From Exiguobacterium sp. s193 (GTDB lineage: Bacteria > Bacillota > Bacilli > Exiguobacteriales > Exiguobacteriaceae), in NCBI RefSeq assembly GCF_018618755.1, contig NZ_JACSMR010000002.1, positions 62,001 to 126,000 on the forward strand: a DNA stretch of 64,000 bases, given 5' to 3'. This document shows, piece by piece, positions 35,469-44,190 of this stretch. Numbering within the stretch: position 1 is the stretch's first letter; each line of letters starts with the position of its first letter. A program made the translations under genes and the position numbers. Below the pieces are notes generated by a model, which saw only the letters and a program-made list of their open reading frames with translations, did no database searches and had not been told where the DNA came from.

Positions 35469-35492
35469 GGGGGATCATTGATTCCCCCTTAT
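35469..35492 (+). terminator. Partial terminator or mRNA-stabilising hairpin between malE and malF
   Basis: GGGGGATC pairs with GATTCCCCC around ATT, followed by TTATCTTTATGG. The weak U-tract suggests attenuation rather than a full stop. Confidence 0.55.
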
Positions 35493-35551
35493 CTTTATGG
35501 TTGGAAGAGAAGCCTGAGGTCAGACATGACCTTTGGAAAGGAGAACAGACG

Positions 35552-36907
35552 ATGGCTGCCATTACGACACCGAAACAAACAAACCCGACACCGGAGTTAC
35601 AAACGAATCACCGCAAAATTGCTGCGTTGATTTCAATCGTGCCAGGTTTAGGGCAATTGTATAATAAACAATTTTTAAAAGGCGCGATATTCTTTATCGT
35701 TGTCCTGTCATATTTTTTAGTCAATTTTGATCTGTTTTTTAAAGGAGCCGGGAATGGACCAGGGGATCGTGGTGCGATCTGGGGTCTGATTACACTCGGT
35801 GAGGTAGCAGGCGTAAGGGGGGATCACTCGATCTTCTTAATGGTCGAGGGAATCATCGCGTTGATTTTACTTGTGTTTGGTATCGCCATTTACGTCTGGA
35901 ACTTTATCGATGCGTATCGAATCGGTAAACTGCGTGATTTAAAGGTGGAAGTGCCTTCGTTGAAAATGCAGCTACGGAATTTCCGTGACAACGGGTTCCC
36001 GTACGCCATGTTGATTCCATCGTTGGTACTACTCGTATTCACAGTCGTTTTACCGTTGATTTTCACATTCTTGATTGCTTTTACGAACTATAAGTTCAAC
36101 AACTCGCCACCCGCCAAGCTCGTTGACTGGATTGGCATTCAAAACTTCTTGAACATTTTCACGGTCGATATTTTCCGTGATACGTTCGTCAGCGTGCTAG
36201 GTTGGACGCTCGTCTGGACGGTCGCTTCGACGACAGGTGTCATTGCAATCGGGATTGGCCTTGCTGTTCTCTTGAACCAAAAAGGTCTTAAGGGAAAACG
36301 CTTTTTCCGTTCAGTCTTGATTTTATCGTGGGCCGTACCAGCCTTCATCACGATCTTGATTTTCCGTTCGATGTTCAATGAAACGTTTGGTGTCTTTAAC
36401 ACGACGTTACTCCCAGCGATTGGATTAAGTGGTGGTGTCGAGTGGATGACCGATCCAACTTACACACGTCTCGCATTAATCGGGATTCAGTGGTGGCTCG
36501 GATTCCCGTACATCATGACATTGACGACAGGAATCTTGCAGTCGATTCCGGAAGATTTATATGAAGCGGCGACGATTGACGGAGCAACTTCAGGTGAAAA
36601 ATTCCGTTTGATTACGCTGCCGATGATTTTGTTCGCGACAGCACCAATCTTAATCACGCAATACACGTTCAACTTCAATAACTTTAACATCATTTATCTC
36701 TTTAACAATGGTGGACCGGCTGTACCGGGACAATCTGCAGGTGGAACCGATATCTTGATCTCCTGGATCTACAAGCTATCGCTCGGTTCGAATCCACAGT
36801 ACGGTTTCGCAGCAGCGATTACACTCGTACTGTCGTTCTTCATCATGACGATCGCCGTCATTCAGTTTAAACGTTCAAAATCATTCAAAGATGAGGATAT
36901 GATCTAA
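35552..36907 (+). CDS. Maltodextrin ABC permease, MalF-like
   Basis: A 451-residue permease subunit. The N-terminal part (IVPGLGQLYNKQFLKG plus two or three TM helices) is the extension typical of MdxF/MalF proteins of Bacillota. The core has six TM helices and the EAA loop YEAATIDGATSGEKFRLITLPM (~340), which docks the ATPase. ATG 35552 follows AAAGGAGAA; the frame opens earlier at 35501 without a site. Its stop TAA shares one base with the ATG of malG. No MalK-type ATPase gene lies nearby, so a shared MsmX-type ATPase encoded elsewhere is expected. Confidence 0.9.
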   Translation: MAAITTPKQTNPTPELQTNHRKIAALISIVPGLGQLYNKQFLKGAIFFIVVLSYFLVNFDLFFKGAGNGPGDRGAIWGLITLGEVAGVRGDHSIFLMVEGIIALILLVFGIAIYVWNFIDAYRIGKLRDLKVEVPSLKMQLRNFRDNGFPYAMLIPSLVLLVFTVVLPLIFTFLIAFTNYKFNNSPPAKLVDWIGIQNFLNIFTVDIFRDTFVSVLGWTLVWTVASTTGVIAIGIGLAVLLNQKGLKGKRFFRSVLILSWAVPAFITILIFRSMFNETFGVFNTTLLPAIGLSGGVEWMTDPTYTRLALIGIQWWLGFPYIMTLTTGILQSIPEDLYEAATIDGATSGEKFRLITLPMILFATAPILITQYTFNFNNFNIIYLFNNGGPAVPGQSAGGTDILISWIYKLSLGSNPQYGFAAAITLVLSFFIMTIAVIQFKRSKSFKDEDMI

Positions 36908-37740
36908 TGAGAAAACAAAACCGAATCAATATGGCGTTGTCATACCTCATTTTGACGATCGCCTCGATTATTATCGTCTATCCACTCCTATGGGTTGTCG
37001 GGACCTCGCTTAACCCAGGGAAAAGTATTACTTCGGATATCTTCCCAAGTAATCCGACACTCATGCACTATTTCGATTTGTTTGATGCGACACAAACGGA
37101 TTACGGCATGTGGTATTTGAATACGATTAAGATTGCTGTCATTACGATGGTCGTCTCAGTCGCATTGATTACGTTGACAGGTTATATCTTTTCACGTTAC
37201 CGGTTTGTCGGACGTAAAAACTCATTGATTTTGTTCCTCGTTTTACAGATGGTGCCGCAATTCGTTGCCATCATCGCAATCTATGTGTTACTCAACATGC
37301 TCGATTTGTTTGATACACACCTGGCGTTGATTCTTTTGTACTCTGGTGGAGCGATTCCGATGAATACGTATCTCGCCAAAGGATATTTTGATACAATACC
37401 AAAAGAGCTAGATGAAGCGGCACGAATGGATGGAGCAGGTCATCTTCGGATTTTCTGGCAAATCATCCTTCCGCTTGCTAAACCAATGGTTGCTGTCATC
37501 GCGTTGTTCAATTTCATGGCACCGTTCAATGATTTCATCCTGGCGTCACTTGTTCTCCGTTCGCCGGAGAAACAAACGCTTGCGGTCGGATTATACAACA
37601 TGGTTTCTGAGCAGTTCGATAACAACTTCACGTTGTTTGCGGCAGGTGCCGTTTTATCTGCAGTACCAATCGTCCTTCTGTTCTTCGCCTTCCAGCGCTA
37701 CTTCGTATCTGGATTGACGGCAGGTGGAACGAAAGGGTAA
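36907..37740 (+). CDS. Maltodextrin ABC permease, MalG-like
   Basis: A 277-residue permease with six TM helices and the EAA loop KELDEAARMDGAGHLRIFWQIILPLAKP (about 170-197). The N-terminus (YLILTIASIIIVYPLLWVVGTSLNPG) and C-terminus (QRYFVSGLTAGGTKG) are characteristic of MalG/MdxG. It overlaps malF by one base and is followed after 19 bases by the amylase gene, so binding protein, permeases and amylase form one operon. Confidence 0.92.
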   Translation: MRKQNRINMALSYLILTIASIIIVYPLLWVVGTSLNPGKSITSDIFPSNPTLMHYFDLFDATQTDYGMWYLNTIKIAVITMVVSVALITLTGYIFSRYRFVGRKNSLILFLVLQMVPQFVAIIAIYVLLNMLDLFDTHLALILLYSGGAIPMNTYLAKGYFDTIPKELDEAARMDGAGHLRIFWQIILPLAKPMVAVIALFNFMAPFNDFILASLVLRSPEKQTLAVGLYNMVSEQFDNNFTLFAAGAVLSAVPIVLLFFAFQRYFVSGLTAGGTKG

Positions 37741-37759
37741 TAAAGGAGGAATTAGCGGC

Positions 37760-39289
37760 ATGAGACGAGGCGTGATGCTTCTCTTCTTGCCGCTTCTCTT
37801 GTCTTTCGGACTTTTTCCGCAGACAGGTGAAGCAGCAAATTGGGAAAAAGAACGAATGTATTTCATTATGGTCGACCGGTTTGAGAATGGGAAGACGAGT
37901 AATGATCGCGATGTAAATAAAGACGATCCGAAAGCCTATCACGGTGGTGATTTGGCAGGAGTGACGAAACGGCTGGATTACATTAAAGATGAAGGTTTTA
38001 CATCGATTTGGCTGACACCGATTTTTAAGAATCGACCGAATGGTTATCACGGCTACTGGACAGAGGATTATTATAAAATCGATCCCCACTTCGGAACGAA
38101 AGAGGAGTTCAAGCAACTCGTCGACGAAGCACACGAGCGCGACATCAAAGTCGTCCTCGATCTAGTCGTCAATCACTTAGGACCAAATCATCCACTCGTT
38201 GAGAAAAAGCCGGATTGGTTCCATAAAGAACAACCGATCATGAATTGGAACAATCAAGCGGAAGTTGAAAATAACTGGCTGTTTGATTTACCGGACTTTA
38301 ACACTGAAAATCCAGAAGTCGTCGATTACTTGGTTGATGTTGCGAACTACTGGGTCGATGAGACGGGGATTGATGGATACCGTCTCGATACGGTACGGCA
38401 TGTTCCGCCTGCCTTTTGGAAAACGTTCATTCCGGCTGTCAAAGAAAAACATCCGGACTTGTTTTTACTCGGAGAAGTATTCGATGGGGATCCGCGTAGG
38501 ATTGCTACCTATTCAAAGCTTGGATTTGATTCCGTAACGAACTTTCCGTTTTATTATGGAATAAAAGATCAGTTCGCCCGTAAAAATGGTTCAGCGGAAG
38601 AACTCGATTCAGTTTATAATCGAGATATTACATTTAATCCGAAGGCGATGTCGCTCGCGACATTCATTGATAATCATGACTTGAAACGATTCATCACGGA
38701 AGCAAAAATTGGTGGGGCTATGGACGAAGAACGTCAACTGCGTCTAGCATTGTTTGCCTTATATGCTGCTCCAGGTATGCCGGTCGTCTATCAAGGAACG
38801 GAAGTCGCGATGCCGGGTGGCGAAGATCCAGGCAACCGGATGATGATGGAGTTTGATAAAAATGACAAGATGCAGGACTATGTAAAAACATTAAATCAGA
38901 TGCGTGACGACTATCCGGCGTTTGCGACAGGGAAGCAACGTCTGATTGGGAAGACGGATCATATGGCCGTATACGCCCGAGAAACGAAAAATCAGACGGC
39001 GGTTTACGCGATCAATCTAGGTGAAAAGAAAACGACGATGCGTGTCAAAGCTTCAGAAATCGGCGATGATCAACGCTTACGGGGATTATTATTCTCTGAT
39101 CTCGTTCGACAAGATGGGGATGCTTACGAAATTACGTTGGATGCGAATAGTGCAAACGGGTATATCTTAGAAGATTCTCAAGTCAACTGGTGGTCACTTG
39201 TTGCGATTGGATCGATCGCACCAATCCTTGCCTTAATCCTTCTCTTGCTTCACCGGAGACGCGTCAATCGGACGAAAGAAACAGAGTAA
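37760..39289 (+). CDS. Secreted, membrane-anchored GH13 alpha-amylase
   Basis: A 509-residue alpha-amylase. A signal peptide (residues 1-~28, LLFLPLLLSFGLFPQTGEA) precedes a barrel that begins ERMYFIMVDRFENG. It holds DLVVNHLGP, DGYRLDTVRH (nucleophile, ~203), LLGEVFDGD (acid/base, ~237) and FIDNHDLKR (~305). A C-terminal TM helix (WWSLVAIGSIAPILALILLLL) with an RRR stop anchors it to the outer face of the membrane beside the MalEFG importer. ATG 37760 is set by AAAGGAGGA. The anchor would keep maltodextrins near the transporter. Confidence 0.92.
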   Translation: MRRGVMLLFLPLLLSFGLFPQTGEAANWEKERMYFIMVDRFENGKTSNDRDVNKDDPKAYHGGDLAGVTKRLDYIKDEGFTSIWLTPIFKNRPNGYHGYWTEDYYKIDPHFGTKEEFKQLVDEAHERDIKVVLDLVVNHLGPNHPLVEKKPDWFHKEQPIMNWNNQAEVENNWLFDLPDFNTENPEVVDYLVDVANYWVDETGIDGYRLDTVRHVPPAFWKTFIPAVKEKHPDLFLLGEVFDGDPRRIATYSKLGFDSVTNFPFYYGIKDQFARKNGSAEELDSVYNRDITFNPKAMSLATFIDNHDLKRFITEAKIGGAMDEERQLRLALFALYAAPGMPVVYQGTEVAMPGGEDPGNRMMMEFDKNDKMQDYVKTLNQMRDDYPAFATGKQRLIGKTDHMAVYARETKNQTAVYAINLGEKKTTMRVKASEIGDDQRLRGLLFSDLVRQDGDAYEITLDANSANGYILEDSQVNWWSLVAIGSIAPILALILLLLHRRRVNRTKETE

Positions 39290-39323
39290 AATACATTTGT
39301 AGGGAAATGATGAGGTGAAGGGG

Positions 39324-40355
39324 ATGCAAGTCACAATTAAAGATGTCGCTAGGGAAGCGAATGTCGCACCATCGACCGTATCACGGGTCATCGCGAACAG
39401 TCCGCGGATCAGTCAAAAAACGAAGGAACGCGTGCGTCAGGCGATGGAAGATCTCGGTTATTATCCGAACGTCCATGCCCGAAGTTTAGCGAACCGGACG
39501 ACACAGGCAATCGGTCTCGTCATGCCAAGCGCAGCGACGAAAACACTCCAAAATCCGTTCTTCTCAGAAGTCATCCGTGGAATCAGTACGAAAGCCCATC
39601 AAAATGGGTATTCACTTTATATGACGACGGGGGTGTCTGAAGAGGAGGTATATGAAGGAGTCGTCTCGATGGTTCAGGGCCGTCGTGTCGACGGGGTCGT
39701 CGTCTTGTATTCGAGAACTGATGATAAGGTCGTTCAGTTCCTTCAAGAATCGAAATTTCCGTTCGTCGTCGTCGGCAAACCATTCAGCGATTCGACGCAA
39801 GTGACATATGTCGATACCGATAACTACCTCGCAGGACGTGAAGTGACGAAGTATTTGCACCAGCTTGGTCATGAATGCATCGCCTTTGTTGGTGGGTCAC
39901 AAGATTTGGCCGTTACGCAAGAACGTGTCGGTGGTTACAAAACAGCTTTGATGGAAGAGAGGCTTCCGGTCGAAGACAACTATATCGTCAGTGCGCCATT
40001 CATGACGACAGGTGGAGCTGACGCCGTTAAGCGATTGATGTCACTGAAACATCCACCGACTGCTGTCGTCGTCAGTGATGACATGATGGCTCTCGGAGTT
40101 ATGAGTACGTTGAACGAGATGGGGATCAGTGTGCCTGATGAAATGGCGGTCGTCAGCTTCAATAACTTATTTATTGCTGAATTTTCAAGTCCGCCATTGA
40201 CGTCGGTCGAAATCAACATCTTTGGTTTAGGTTTTGAGGCAACGAATTGTTTGATCGAACAAATCAATGAAGATGCGACACCGTATGGTAAACGCGTCAT
40301 CGTTCCGCACCATCTAGTCGTGCGTCAATCTTGTGGGGGTCCACAAAAACCATGA
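39324..40355 (+). CDS. malR: LacI-family regulator of maltodextrin use (MalR-like)
   Basis: A 343-residue regulator with an N-terminal HTH (TIKDVAREANVAPSTVSRVIANSP) including the hinge NVHARSLANRTTQAIGLVMP, followed by a periplasmic-binding-protein-like sensor domain. It sits between the amylase and maltose phosphorylase genes. The TGCAAWCGATTGCA palindromes before the neopullulanase, malE and phosphorylase genes have the central CG expected for its targets. Maltose or a maltodextrin is the likely inducer. ATG 39324 is used, 5 bases after GAGGTGA. The symbol reflects context; operator binding is not shown. Confidence 0.78.
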   Translation: MQVTIKDVAREANVAPSTVSRVIANSPRISQKTKERVRQAMEDLGYYPNVHARSLANRTTQAIGLVMPSAATKTLQNPFFSEVIRGISTKAHQNGYSLYMTTGVSEEEVYEGVVSMVQGRRVDGVVVLYSRTDDKVVQFLQESKFPFVVVGKPFSDSTQVTYVDTDNYLAGREVTKYLHQLGHECIAFVGGSQDLAVTQERVGGYKTALMEERLPVEDNYIVSAPFMTTGGADAVKRLMSLKHPPTAVVVSDDMMALGVMSTLNEMGISVPDEMAVVSFNNLFIAEFSSPPLTSVEINIFGLGFEATNCLIEQINEDATPYGKRVIVPHHLVVRQSCGGPQKP

Positions 40356-40365
40356 AAAACATTGG

Positions 40366-40407
40366 CTTCATCTCGTCCGTCAACGGAATCGAGATGAAGT
40401 TTTTTTT
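40366..40407 (+). terminator. Terminator after the LacI-family gene
   Basis: CTTCATCTCG pairs with CGAGATGAAG and is followed by eight T residues. Confidence 0.9.
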
Positions 40408-40448
40408 GTGTGATCAAAAAAACTGCGTGGATTGAACAAGAAAAGTAA

Positions 40449-40577
40449 CAGCGTGTAGACAAACTCTTATGAAGCATGAAGAGAGACAATCCGGTCGCGC
40501 TTCCTTGTCTCGCCTCGCCCGAGGAAAGCAATGAAAAAAGACGCTTGATCTCCCGATAGCACTTTGTCTACAGCCTG
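40449..40577. mobile_element. Complete 129-bp MITE with 4-bp target duplication
   Basis: The element begins CAGCGTGTAGACAAA and, on the opposite strand, ends CAGGCTGTAGACAAA: 15-base terminal inverted repeats with 13 identities. GTAA lies immediately outside both ends (40445-40448 and 40578-40581), the mark of a 4-bp target-site duplication. It encodes no protein, so movement would need a transposase supplied elsewhere. The internal part has the small inverted repeat CCTCG-GG-CGAGG. Related copies lie at about 30.0-30.4, 61.55 and 13.1 kb. Confidence 0.82.
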
Positions 40578-40620
40578 GTAAGTTAGTAAAAACGGTTTCG
40601 CAAAAAGAAATTTATTTTCG

Positions 40621-40634
40621 TGCAAACGATTGCA
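40621..40634. promoter_or_regulatory. LacI-family operator at the maltose phosphorylase promoter
   Basis: TGCAAACGATTGCA differs from the O1/O2 core at one base and overlaps the proposed -35. Confidence 0.7.
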
Positions 40635-40657
40635 TTAGTGTGTTTTATGTGTAAAAT
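40630..40657 (+). promoter_or_regulatory. Promoter of the maltose phosphorylase gene
   Basis: TTGCAT and TAAAAT are 16 bases apart. A cre-like TGAAAGCGTTCGAA follows at 40698-40711, in a position to act as a roadblock. Confidence 0.6.
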
Positions 40658-40697
40658 AAAGAATGTACAGAAATATTGAAACGCTTACAAATGACGC

Positions 40698-40711
40698 TGA
40701 AAGCGTTCGAA
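40698..40711. promoter_or_regulatory. cre-like site upstream of the maltose phosphorylase gene
   Basis: TGAAAGCGTTCGAA carries the invariant left half of the CcpA consensus and an imperfect right half. Confidence 0.5.
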
Positions 40712-40740
40712 ATCGGCAATGATAAAAGGAGCGACTACTG

Positions 40741-43041
40741 ATGAAACGATTATTTGATGTGAATGAGTGGAAAATCATAGAACAGGGATTTCATCCCGAG
40801 GATAACCGTCTCGCCGAATCGATGACTTCGATTGGGAATGGACATATGGGGATGCGTGGAAATTTTGAAGAAGATTACTCAGGAGATACACACCAAGGGA
40901 TGTATGTGGCAGGTGTCTATTATCCCGATAAAACACGCGTCGGTTGGTGGAAAAACGGATATCCGGAGTACTTTGCAAAAGTATTGAACGCCGTCAACAT
41001 CATGGGTGTACGTGTTTCAATCAATGGTAAGAATGTCGATTTGAACGAATGGGAAGTCGTCGATTTTAAGCGTGAACTCGATATGCAGCACGGTGTTTTG
41101 ACACGAACGATGTTACTGAAGAATGGCGTCGAGGAGACGAAGATTGAATCGACACGGTTCTTCTCGATCGTCACAAAAGAAATCGCGGGACTTCGTTATA
41201 CGGTCACACCGATCAACTTCGAAGCAGAAATCATCATTGAATCGTATCTTGACGCGGACGTCGAGAACGAGGACTCGAACTATGATGAAAAATTCTGGCT
41301 TCCGGTCGAACATGGTACAGAAGAACGTTTCGGGTATGTCACGTCAAAAACAAAAAAACTCGATTGGCACGTGACGGCGGCAATGATTACAGATGTCGAA
41401 GGAGCAGTGTGTGAAGTCGTTGACGGCACATCACAATACGTTGCGAATCGTTTTACGAAACAAGTCGAATCGGGTGAAGCGGCGACAGTTGAGAAATTAG
41501 TCGCTCTCGTGACGAACCGTGATTATGAAGTCGACGATTTACTGGAGCAAGCCATGAAGCGTGTCAATGAAGCGTTTGAACTGGGATTCGATGCTGTCCT
41601 CGCAAATCATGAGGCCGCTTGGTTGAAACACTGGGAAGAAGCAGACGTTAAAATCGAAGGAGACGTCGAAGCGCAACAAGGGATTCGCTTCAACATCTTC
41701 CACATGTTCCAAACCTATACTGGAGAAGATTCACGTCTGAACATCGGACCAAAAGGGTTCACTGGCGAAAAATACGGTGGCGCGACCTACTGGGATACGG
41801 AAGCCTATTGCCTCAACTTCTACCTTGCGACATCCAAACCTGACGTCGCCTGGAACTTGTTAAAATACCGTCATAATCAATTGCCGCAAGCAAAAGAGAA
41901 TGCGGACAAGAACGTCGGTATGAAAGGTGCACTCTATCCGATGGTCACGATGAACGGGGAAGAGTGTCACAACGAGTGGGAAATCACACATGAAGAAATT
42001 CACCGGAACGGCGCGATTGCGCATGCTATCTATAACTATACGAACTACACAGGGGATACGTCATATCTCGGACAATACGGGTTTGAAGTCCTTGTCGAAA
42101 TTGCGCGTTACTGGGCGAGCCGTGTCAACTATGTCCCGCAAAAAGACGTCTACATGATCCTTGGTGTGACAGGACCGAATGAATATGAAAATAACGTTAA
42201 CAATAACTGGTATACGAACTTGATGGCAGCATGGTGTCTTGAATACGCGCAAACCGTCCACCGTCATTTAGCAGACAACGAGCCGGATCGTCTAGCCGAA
42301 TTGATGCATCAATTAGCATTGACGGATGAAGAGCTTGCGCAGTGGGCCGACATCAATCAAAAAATGTATTATCCAAAAGATGAGACGGAACCGGCAGTCT
42401 TCATGCAACAAGACGGTTTCATGGACAAAGAACAAATCATGGTTGCTGATCTTGATCCGAAACACCTGCCGCTCAATCAGAATTGGTCGTGGGACCGGGT
42501 CCTCCGGTCGGTCTTCATTAAACAAGCGGACGTCTTGCAAGGACTGTACTTCTTGACGGATCGTTTCTCGATCGAACAAAAGAAAGCGAACTTCGATTTC
42601 TATGAACCGCGTACGGTGCATGAATCGTCGCTCTCACCTTGTATCTATTCCATCATTGCGGCGGAAGTCGGATATGAAGAAAAGGCAGTTGAATTGTACC
42701 AACGTTCTGCGCGCCTCGATCTTGATAACTACAACAACGATACGGAAGACGGTCTCCACATCACGTCGATGGTCGGATCATGGATGTCGATCGTGCATGG
42801 TTTTGCCGGACTCCGTGTTCAAGAAGACGCGTTGTCCTTTAATCCGATGTTGCCACAAGGCTGGACGAGTTATTCGTTCCGGATGCAGTGGCGCGGACAT
42901 CATATCCACGTCCACGTGAAACAAAATGAAGTCTCGATCGAACAATCGACAGGCGAAGCATTTTCATTAAAACTTCACGATCAAGTCGTTGACGTGCCAG
43001 CAGAAGGTAGCGTCACGGTTCCGTCTTCGATGACGTTCTAA
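40741..43041 (+). CDS. mapA: Maltose phosphorylase (GH65)
   Basis: This 766-residue enzyme phosphorolyses maltose to beta-glucose 1-phosphate and glucose in the cytoplasm. GH65 features are the N-terminal beta-sandwich domain (ESMTSIGNGHMGMRGNFEE), the (alpha/alpha)6 barrel with the catalytic Glu in GVTGPNEYENNVNNNWYTN (~480), the phosphate/sugar-binding FWLPVEHG and ATYWDTEAYCLNFYL blocks and the C-terminal jelly roll. AAAGGAG precedes the ATG. A beta-phosphoglucomutase gene, which often follows mapA, is absent here. Confidence 0.93.
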   Translation: MKRLFDVNEWKIIEQGFHPEDNRLAESMTSIGNGHMGMRGNFEEDYSGDTHQGMYVAGVYYPDKTRVGWWKNGYPEYFAKVLNAVNIMGVRVSINGKNVDLNEWEVVDFKRELDMQHGVLTRTMLLKNGVEETKIESTRFFSIVTKEIAGLRYTVTPINFEAEIIIESYLDADVENEDSNYDEKFWLPVEHGTEERFGYVTSKTKKLDWHVTAAMITDVEGAVCEVVDGTSQYVANRFTKQVESGEAATVEKLVALVTNRDYEVDDLLEQAMKRVNEAFELGFDAVLANHEAAWLKHWEEADVKIEGDVEAQQGIRFNIFHMFQTYTGEDSRLNIGPKGFTGEKYGGATYWDTEAYCLNFYLATSKPDVAWNLLKYRHNQLPQAKENADKNVGMKGALYPMVTMNGEECHNEWEITHEEIHRNGAIAHAIYNYTNYTGDTSYLGQYGFEVLVEIARYWASRVNYVPQKDVYMILGVTGPNEYENNVNNNWYTNLMAAWCLEYAQTVHRHLADNEPDRLAELMHQLALTDEELAQWADINQKMYYPKDETEPAVFMQQDGFMDKEQIMVADLDPKHLPLNQNWSWDRVLRSVFIKQADVLQGLYFLTDRFSIEQKKANFDFYEPRTVHESSLSPCIYSIIAAEVGYEEKAVELYQRSARLDLDNYNNDTEDGLHITSMVGSWMSIVHGFAGLRVQEDALSFNPMLPQGWTSYSFRMQWRGHHIHVHVKQNEVSIEQSTGEAFSLKLHDQVVDVPAEGSVTVPSSMTF

Positions 43042-43078
43042 ACGTTAGGACGAATCGGATCCATAGGCTTAAAACGAA

Positions 43079-43133
43079 TCCGGACGATTTTCGAAATTCT
43101 TGTTGAATCTCGAAAAATCGTCCGGTTTTTTTG
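43079..43133 (+). terminator. Terminator after maltose phosphorylase
   Basis: ATCCGGACGATTTTCGA pairs with TCGAAAAATCGTCCGG, followed by seven T residues. Confidence 0.9.
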
Positions 43134-43277
43134 TCATTTTCGTTTAGTCATCGTGCTGACACATGAAAGCGCTACCGAAAAAAGAAATCAATTTCTTTCG
43201 CATTCTTGACTATCCGCTGTCATTTGTTATGTGCTAAAGTGTTCCAAGATAGTTCAAGCAAGAGAGGAGAACAAGGT

Positions 43278-44129
43278 GTGACAGCAGTTGTGAAGGAAAA
43301 TATTTTAAAGGTAATGGTCGCTTCGATTGGTGGGTTCGTCATTGCGGTCGCAATGAACTGGTTCTTGATTCCAAGTGGCGTTTATTCGACAGGATTTACA
43401 GGGCTTGCCCAGATTCTGACTCAAGTATTACAGGACACGGCATTTGCGTTTGGTGAGAACGTTTGGTTTTTAGCCCTCAATATTCCATTGATCATTTTGG
43501 CATGGATTATGCTCGGTCGTAGTTTTACGATCATTACACTGATTTCTGTTTTAGCGACAACGATCTTTATCGGTTTGATTCCACAATATGCTGTCATTCC
43601 AGGTGACCAAACATTAAACGCAGTGTTTGGCGGTGTCCTGCTTGCGATTGGAACGGGAATCACGATTAAATTTGGTGCGTCGACCGGTGGCTTCGATATC
43701 GTCGCCTTGATTTTTGCCCGGTTCTCGGACCGAAGTGTCGGTCTTTATTTATTCGTCTTGAATTTTTTAATCGCCATCCTCGCCGGAGCATTATTCGGTT
43801 GGTCGACAGCACTCTATACGATTGTCTTTATTTATGTGACGTCGAAAGTGGTCGATGAGATTCATACGAGCAATCAACGCCTGACGATCTTCATCATCAC
43901 GAACCATGCCGATGACATCACGATGGCACTGCATCAACACATCATTCGCGGAATCACGCAGATGCCGTCGATTGGAACGTATTCACGGGCAGAGAAGTCG
44001 ACGCTGATGATGGTCATCGAACGGCATGAACTGCGGGACATCGAACGGATTTGCCGCGACGCAGATGAAACCGTCTTTATCAATGTTGTACCCACCGATT
44101 CAGTCGTTGGTTACTTCCGAAAAGGGTAA
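43278..44129 (+). CDS. YitT family membrane protein (DUF161/DUF2179)
   Basis: A 283-residue protein with five or six TM helices (residues ~10-180) carrying the YitT blocks NWFLIPSGVYSTGFTGLAQIL and IKFGASTGGFDIVALIFARFSDRSVG. A soluble C-terminal DUF2179 domain (LTIFIITNHADDITMALHQHI...RGITQMPSIGTYSRAEKSTLMMVIERHE) follows. The transported substrate is not known. GTG 43278 is chosen, 9 bases after AGGAG; an ATG at 43206 lacks a site. It is unlinked to maltose metabolism as far as the sequence shows. Confidence 0.85.
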   Translation: MTAVVKENILKVMVASIGGFVIAVAMNWFLIPSGVYSTGFTGLAQILTQVLQDTAFAFGENVWFLALNIPLIILAWIMLGRSFTIITLISVLATTIFIGLIPQYAVIPGDQTLNAVFGGVLLAIGTGITIKFGASTGGFDIVALIFARFSDRSVGLYLFVLNFLIAILAGALFGWSTALYTIVFIYVTSKVVDEIHTSNQRLTIFIITNHADDITMALHQHIIRGITQMPSIGTYSRAEKSTLMMVIERHELRDIERICRDADETVFINVVPTDSVVGYFRKG

Positions 44130-44130
44130 T

Positions 44131-44187
44131 CAAAAACGCATCTTCTTGATCGCCGACAACTGTCGGTCAAGGAGATGCGTTTTTTTA
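44131..44187. terminator. Bidirectional terminator between yitT-like and HAD genes
   Basis: AAAACGCATCTTCTTGA pairs with TCAAGGAGATGCGTTTT, with an inner CCGACA-ACT-GTCGG stem and T-tracts on both strands. Confidence 0.88.
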
Positions 44188-44190
44188 ACA

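Noticed and set aside
43164-43177. cre-like TGAAAGCGCTACCG before the yitT-like gene
   Set aside because: The left half fits but the right half does not, and no well-placed promoter accompanies it.
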